From assembly GCF_014529535.1 (NCBI RefSeq), contig NW_023503373.1, positions 868,001 to 932,000 on the forward strand: a stretch of DNA of 64,000 nucleotides, written 5' to 3'. Made by a program: the position numbers and the translations under genes. The notes below the pieces were generated by a model. It had not been told where the DNA came from, searched no databases, and saw only the letters and a list, made by a program, of their open reading frames with translations. Shown here piece after piece: positions 57,994-64,000 of this stretch (within the stretch, counting starts at the first letter, position 1; every line of letters begins with the position of its first letter). This DNA comes from Bradysia coprophila (lineage: Eukaryota > Arthropoda > Insecta > Diptera > Sciaridae).

Positions 57994-60500
57994 AGCTGAG
58001 TCAAATATTTCAAAAAACAGAAAATGTGTCAGTTTACAAAAACCAAGATTCTTGGATTGACGAAGCGTTCCTAAGATTGCAATTTGTAATTGGAACTAGT
58101 AGTCTTCCCAAATGTGTCTAACTATAAAGAAACATTGCAGCTTTACATATTAAAAAAATATTCTGAAATCTTCCCCTTACTTCTATTTCATTTCAACAAC
58201 TCAATAACGAAGAAAACAAATAATTTAACAGAACTTCAAACGAAATTCTTATAAAATCGCCACACAACGCTTATAAACGTTGAAAGATCTGATCGTATTC
58301 TAACAAGAACATTACTAAAGAATTTAGTCATGTCTTGGTATAATTCGTTCTCGTCTTTTTTTATTAAATTTGGATGTAATTTTGGGTCCGATTTAAGCAC
58401 TTGGGTCTTGTAAACTTTTGAACTCAAAATTACGTTCTCGTTAAATTTATTGTTAGTTTAAAGTTTTGTAATTTTTTATGTAATTTTCTTATTAATAATC
58501 TGACATCCAGAGAACTTCCACAATATCATACTATTTCACATATGTCGGAATTTGTGGGTCTAAACTGATGTGGGTTCTGTTAAAACCAAAAATGTTCTAT
58601 ACCTTGTTAAACGATCTGACTGAAACAAACGAGCAGCGCAGGTTTACTTAACTGTAGCACTTTCTATTTCAATAGAATTTTTGTAGTGTTGAAATACTTT
58701 TCCAACATTTATGGTTGAACTTAGGCTCCATATTTTTGGCAATCCGCTAAAGATTTGCATTACCTTCAGTATTTTTTGTTTTTTACCACATGCGTCTGAA
58801 TTTTCCGTTTTAACTCTTTGCTATTTTCGAAAATATCGTCCATTTTAAAACATTTTCTTTGATTTTTATTTGACGGGCGATAGGATAATTATAAATGAAA
58901 CTCTCAGATTAAAAGCCGAAGAATGTAAGTTATATGGTGATGTTCACGATGTAGAAAATTATCCTATCAGTCAGAATTGTATTAACTATTGTTTAACTAT
59001 CTATACTAAATCTGATTGCATTGCTTCAAGCAAATTTAAAATTCTCAGTAACAAAAACAGCCTCGATACGAAGAACACAGCGTCCGTTCCTTATCATAAA
59101 AACTGTGTATGTACGTAGATATATGTATGATGGAATATTTTGACAATTTTTTTAAAAGGCTTGAACGCGCGTACGTATACAAACATTTAACTTAATTTTT
59201 ATCATGAACTACGTATAAATCAAATAAAAGTTAAATGAACCGAAAATTATAATCAGTAAACTTGAAAATAGCCAAATGCACGTTTAATTGATAACCTACT
59301 CCACTCCACACATTTGAATGACGATTATTTTCCGGTCTCATTGGCCCAGAGACATACGTGTGCTTGTAGCGTCTACGATGTTACCTTGCTTTTCCGCATA
59401 CCAAAAACTTTTTTAGAAACAATGTTACGGAGCCGATAAAAAAGAAACAAAAACAAATGTGCATACTTAATAGTCCGGTGCCGTTTATCAATTCGCTCGC
59501 TTTTTTTACTTTGTTCTTTATTGAGCAGGAAAAACTTAGCATAAGAAATGTTTTCTGGAAAATGGGAAGTCGCTTTTCCGATGCGAAATGATTCAAAATC
59601 AAATAATCTCCTGAGCTAGACAACATCTCGAAAATTCTTTTACTACAATTTTAAGGCTCTAAGTTAATGACCATTTAGGAATTTTCAGTTGTTAAGAACT
59701 CCACTAATTACCACAAAAGAATCAAAAAAAATCTGATAGTAACACATACAATCTCTAGGTTCTATTGCTAAAAGGACGATCAAGAAGTGACTTTACATTT
59801 TACAATAATGGATTGTATTTTTGTGGAGTTACCGCGTCATTTGAAACGCTTCTTTGAGATCAAGCATTTCTGTTACAGTTGCTCTTCTCGATACCTTTTT
59901 ATCATATTTTCATCTTTTTCTATCAACTTTATTTAACATTTTACTCAAAAACTGACCGATTGCCTGTCCAGATGTAATTGACACTTACACTCTACACAGG
60001 TGTCACACAGCCCGGCATATCCGGACGAACGCAAAGTCTTATTAAAACTCTAGAAGTCCAATCATTGTTAACAGGATAATGATCACGTTATGCGATATTT
60101 GCACAATAACAGAAGATTAGTCCGTAATTATAAAAGGTTAAATCGGAGAGACTTTCAAATTGACTTTCGATTTTTTTTTGCAGGTTCGGTTACAGCATTC
60201 TTTGTTCGTAATCAATATTATTTTGTGACCGTGACGTATTTTCACATTTTTTTCTGAAGCAGGTTCGGTTGGATCACCAATTCCTATTACCAGTCCGTGT
60301 TTGATTTGAATGAAAAGATATGAGCTGCAGATGTACCAACCAATCAAAGAGTCACAATCTGAGAAGGGCTAGCCGAGGGTAGGTAAGTCATTATCGACGT
60401 GGTCTATCTATCTCGATTTTACAATATACTTATACGCAACAAAAGGCATAACTGAAATAAAGACAAAATGCCGATAATTGTTTTTTTTTCTTAAAATTTT
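57994..60500. other. Intergenic DNA, no gene recognised
   Basis: AT-rich. The frame at 58870-59118 has no family resemblance or splice support. Confidence 0.55.
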
Positions 60501-60508
60501 CTATTTCC

Positions 60509-60514
60509 TTTATT
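60509..60514 (-). terminator. Candidate polyadenylation signal of the Ih gene
   Basis: AATAAA on the minus strand about 140 bp past the distal Ih stop codon. Confidence 0.5.
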
Positions 60515-60650
60515 GTGAATCAAAACAACAGCTAATGAGAAAATATAATTGACTTATTCAATAATATTTTGTTATTAATTCCATTTCTTTGTTACTTTTG
60601 TTTTGTTATTTTTTTCTTCATCTTCTTCTGCTTTATGTTTAATGTTTTGT

Positions 60651-62205
60651 TTATGGTGTACCACCTTCAAATAGTGCTCGAAACTCTCCACTTTTTGGTC
60701 TAGGAAGAATCCGATGTATATGACCTTTAGGCTCATTGTGGTTGCTTTGAGTAGTCTTTATATCACAGCTATCACTTTCTTCTCTGAAATGGAAATTCCA
60801 TTTATTGTTCGAAAATTCGAAAATGCAATGGCCTCAATTACATTGGTTCCTTGGATGCCTCAATTGCTAAGGCGTTAACGACGGAATTAATTGTGTTTGA
60901 CTCAGGTTCACTTATGTGCTCATCTTTCTGTGACATTATGTTCGGATTTTTTCCAATTTTATTCAGTCTAAAAAATCCAAAAAAATTTATTAGCTGGATC
61001 CATAGATTAATAAAACATGTTATTTCACGTACCGTTCGGCTGCAACAGTTTCCATTGTCTTTCGCATTAATGGATATTGATCTAAAACACAATTAAAATG
61101 ATCAACACTCAGCGAAAAGAGATTGCAATATGTTTCAGCTCGAACGCTGGCCACACGACGTGCATTTGTTAACAGACAAATTTCACCGAAATAGGATCCA
61201 TCAGATAGAGAGGTGGCAACCTAGTTCAATCGATACGACAATTTTAGATATCGGAATTATAAAATTAACGCAATTTCTTACCTCTCCGTTAGCCATGACT
61301 ATATCGACTACTCCTTCCTGTATGAAATACATTTTGGTGCCGATTGTTCCTTCTTTTATTATGATGTCACCTGCAGCGAAATGAGAATAAAATGTTAAGA
61401 GTAAAGCAAGAATGTTGTTAGCGCAACTATAAGTACCTGGCTGAAATACTTCATATTTTAATTTAGTTACAACATCTGAAACAAAATTTGAGTCAGCATT
61501 GGCAAAAAAAGGCACTGAAGCTACAAGTGATCTGCAAGAGAAAAAGGTTATGGTTCATATCGGTTACGTCCAGCATTCACAGTTCTACGACCAATAATTC
61601 CCTACCTGCAATTATAGTTTATTACGTCTTCTCTCAGCTTCTCACTTAGTTCACCCAAGATACAGTCCTCGTCAAAGAATTTACCCTGATATCGGTGCTC
61701 AAAATATTCAGTAATTCTCTGACGCATGTCTCTTGGTAATTTCCTGTATGCCATATACTCTTCCACTTGTTTTACCTAAATAGTTTCGTGGAAATGACAA
61801 TCAATTTATTGTCCTAATCTTCTTCTATTTCCGAATCAAATCACCTTTTCTCGATACTGTCGTCTACTCGAATCTAAACTTTGAATCAGATTGGTAGCAT
61901 GCCCCAAGAATAGCGCATAACATGTCGCACCACTGATCATCGATAACATCGTCAACCACATATCGGTTAGTGACTGGGGTGGGAATCTGAATCAGAAAAT
62001 TGAGGATTATCAAAATTGTGTGGTGTTCGTTGAATTAATTTGAAGGAAAAACGTTTACCTTCCATAACCAATGCACAGCATATGAGACATAGCTAAAAAA
62101 GTAACATGGCAGGACGATTTAACAATATGAAACAATGAGGAAGAATTTAAAATGTGACAAACCTTTAAACAGTGCCCATGAATATTGTTCCAACCAGTAC
62201 GTTTC
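60651..62205 (-). CDS. Ih: HCN/Ih hyperpolarisation-activated cyclic-nucleotide-gated channel, 3' portion (339 codons)
   Basis: Exons on the minus strand: 62205-62163, 62092-62059, 61986-61845, 61775-61606, 61531-61437, 61370-61282, 61220-61033, 60967-60842, 60783-60651. Phases all fit. The order is: pore helix ([18 protein letters not shown]), selectivity filter CIGYGR, S6 ([18 protein letters not shown]), C-linker ([20 protein letters not shown]), cyclic-nucleotide-binding domain with [17 protein letters not shown] (phosphate cassette), and a tail ending [18 protein letters not shown] channels are plasma-membrane tetramers passing Na/K pacemaker current, opened by hyperpolarisation and cAMP. 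S1-S5 exons lie beyond the right edge. The first exon's acceptor (AAAAG) is weak. A 58-bp intron (60784-60841), if retained, gives a stop at 60838 and a shorter tail. Confidence 0.93.
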
Positions 62206-62403
62206 CTTTTGGATTTATAAACATTACGATTTATGAAAACTATCAAAAACTAAAATATAAAACGAGGGATTCTTTCGAAAAACAGCCCACAGAAATCGTA
62301 CACATTTTCCAGTTGAATTTTTTAAAGAAAGGTATTCGACCCTAGAAGCCAAAACCACTTCCAAAAACATTGGTGTGTAGGGCTCGGAACAGATTGTTCT
62401 GAC

Positions 62404-62520
62404 CTGATCTGAAATCTGAAAATGACGAATCTGAACTTTTCAGATCAGATCAGATCAAGCTTGAATGTAATCTGATCTGATCTGGAAAATTCAGATTGGC
62501 ATTTTCAGATTTCAGATCAG
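62404..62520. repeat. Palindromic cluster of GATCTGA motifs
   Basis: CTGATCTGAAATCTGAAAATG (62404-62424) is the exact reverse complement of 62500-62520. In between are runs of CAGATCAGATCAGATCA and CTGATCTGATCTG, so the whole ~135 bp can fold into one hairpin. Confidence 0.85.
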
Positions 62521-63261
62521 ATCAGATTGATCTGATTAAATGCCTATGTTCGTTCCAGGGAAGCCCAGGCATGTTTAACGAAATGTGAAAGAGGTAGGCC
62601 TATACAAAAAAAAAGCCGACTCGCACGCTTTCTTTTTCACAACCGTTTCAATTATTTGTCGATTTCTTATTAGGGCATTTTTTTTGTTGACGGTTTCTCC
62701 ATTTGTCAGCAATTTTCCTATAGCCGTAGCCAAAGCACTGCTACAGTAGCAGAGCTGTGCTGTAGCTAAATATAGCGCTTTTATAGTTTTCAGTATAAAA
62801 CGTCAAGAAACGACCGTGTTAAGCTATGAAAATAAAGGTATCGCTTTTGTAGGTTTCAGGTTTCAGTATAACACTAGCACTGCGTGAATTGCTAATGTAA
62901 TAATTGCAAATCATTTTATGTATTACGCACTCCAAAAACAGGCACGAGTACGCAATAGTCCGAAATTCTCATGTAAATTTTGTTTTTGTGGTTTGTTTTG
63001 AAGTCTTGGGGAATTCGCTTACTGAATTGCATAAAACGTTGTATGACACAAGAATAGTATGAAGGTATTTTTCGCAATTCCGGTCCATAATCATCACCTT
63101 TCCATGCATCCATTTAATATCGTTTTGAAGGTATTTATTTCACAGTTCGTTTTTGATTATTTTTTTCGCACTTGGGCTTTTTCACATTTTTTTCGCACGC
63201 TACAGAGCTTAGTACCTTTAAGAAAGACTAAATTTTATAAATAAAAACTTTGCACAGACCA

Positions 63262-63332
63262 GGATTTGAACACCCAACACCAAAATTCTTCCAAACACCA
63301 AGCAACGACCATAGCCATTCGGCTACAGAGTC
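63262..63332 (-). repeat. tRNA-derived pseudogene or SINE head
   Basis: On the minus strand TAGCCGAATGG (63325-63315) matches the Pol III A-box consensus, and TGTTCAAATCC (63272-63262) matches the B box except for its first base. They are 53 bp apart, a spacing seen in long-variable-arm (Ser/Leu) tRNAs. The acceptor stem does not pair, so it is not a functional tRNA. Confidence 0.5.
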
Positions 63333-63546
63333 ACACAATTATACAGAACGTATTGTTGAAGCGTACATACTAAGCATTGACTACTTGATTTTATTTAGCG
63401 CGTCTCTATACATCACATTGCAATGTGTATATAGTGCAGGTTGCTTGATTTTTTTTTTTTTTTTTTCAAAGGCCGAATACTAGAATTTATTAAAGGAAAA
63501 TGCGCAAAAAAAGACTGCTCACAATAATGACGCAGCCAGTAAAAAA

Positions 63547-63975
63547 GGCTTCGCCTCGGGCCGACAATCGACATCTAGTGCGAAAAAATACCTTCATACC
63601 TACCTTGGTAGATAAATAACTATTATCGCACTAGATGTCGATTGTCGACCCGAGGCGAAGCCGAGGTTGACAAGATATCGTGTGCGATAAAATACCTTCA
63701 TACGATTCTTGTTTCATGAATAACTATTATGCAATTCAGTGATGATATTTGCAACTTACGCAGCTGTGTGCAATGTTATATTAACACATTTTATCGCACT
63801 AGTGCGATAATGGATTTGCAAGGGACTTTATCGCACTAATGAATTAAGAGCAATGTGTTTCTGATATTTGTTCGTGTCGATATATGTTCAATTTTCTTAA
63901 TTGCATAAAACGTTGCATGTAGCACGAATCGTATGAAGGACGGTATATTATCGCACACGACGTCTTGTCAACCTT
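63547..63975. repeat. Cluster of inverted repeats with CGCACTAGATGTCGATTGTC cores
   Basis: GGCTTCGCCTCGGGCCGACA and ATCGACATCTAGTGCG (63548-63583) mirror CGCACTAGATGTCGATTGTC and GACCCGAGGCGAAGCC (63626-63662). A second pair (TGCGATAAAATACCTTCATA at ~63687 against CGTATGAAGGACGG and TTATCGCAC at ~63930) extends to the window edge. A related AATTGCATAAAACGTTG sits at 63025. The element probably continues past 64000. Confidence 0.7.
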
Positions 63976-64000
63976 TTGTTACATAAATAACTATTAAACA

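Noticed and set aside
58870-59118. 82-codon frame with protein-like N-terminus
   Set aside because: No homologue recognised, AT-rich codons, no flanking splice sites or signals.

Overview
The window is AT-rich animal DNA, almost certainly from a fly. Genes are split by short GT-AG introns, often 55-70 bp. The proteins are closest to insect families (long coracle, an Ih-type HCN channel, a CBM14 mucin), and the intergenic DNA is full of fold-back elements and MITEs. A lower (nematoceran) dipteran fits best, but the species cannot be fixed from the sequence. No prokaryotic, viral or CRISPR features were seen.

Layout. 1-7.9 kb: no protein gene, one intact tRNA-Glu(UUC) and several inverted-repeat elements. 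7.95-9.33 kb (+): five-exon tetraspanin. It converges on 9.72-10.57 kb (-): single-exon phosducin-like protein (PhLP1/PDCL). 11.4-12.7 kb: nested fold-back element. 13.39-14.79 kb (-): three-exon FKBP12, complete at 108 aa. 15-28.8 kb: long gene-poor stretch, perhaps holding the 5' UTR exon and giant first intron of the next gene. 28.84-41.80 kb (+): coracle (protein 4.1 orthologue), all 16 coding exons reconstructed in frame (2002 aa). Its middle contains two copies of a roughly 350-residue block built from DPxTG-type repeats. 44.3-51.2 kb: repeat territory, including two elements with clean 8-bp target-site duplications and a 3.2 kb giant palindrome made of ~145-bp tandem units. 51.9-53.46 kb (-): secreted peritrophin-like mucin with a clear TATA/Inr promoter. 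54.5-58 kb: more elements, including one hAT-type MITE inserted inside another and a decayed reverse-transcriptase fragment. 60.65-62.2 kb (-): 3' half of the HCN/Ih channel gene (pore, S6, C-linker, cyclic-nucleotide domain, tail). Its 5' exons lie beyond the right edge.

The genes are functionally unrelated neighbours: a septate-junction scaffold, a membrane tetraspanin, two chaperone/folding factors, a gut-type mucin and a pacemaker channel. There is no operon logic. The least expected structures are the coracle DPxTG super-repeat, the cysteine-periodic mucin, the Ih intron whose retention would swap the C-terminus, and the nested MITE insertion whose two rounds can be read from their target duplications.
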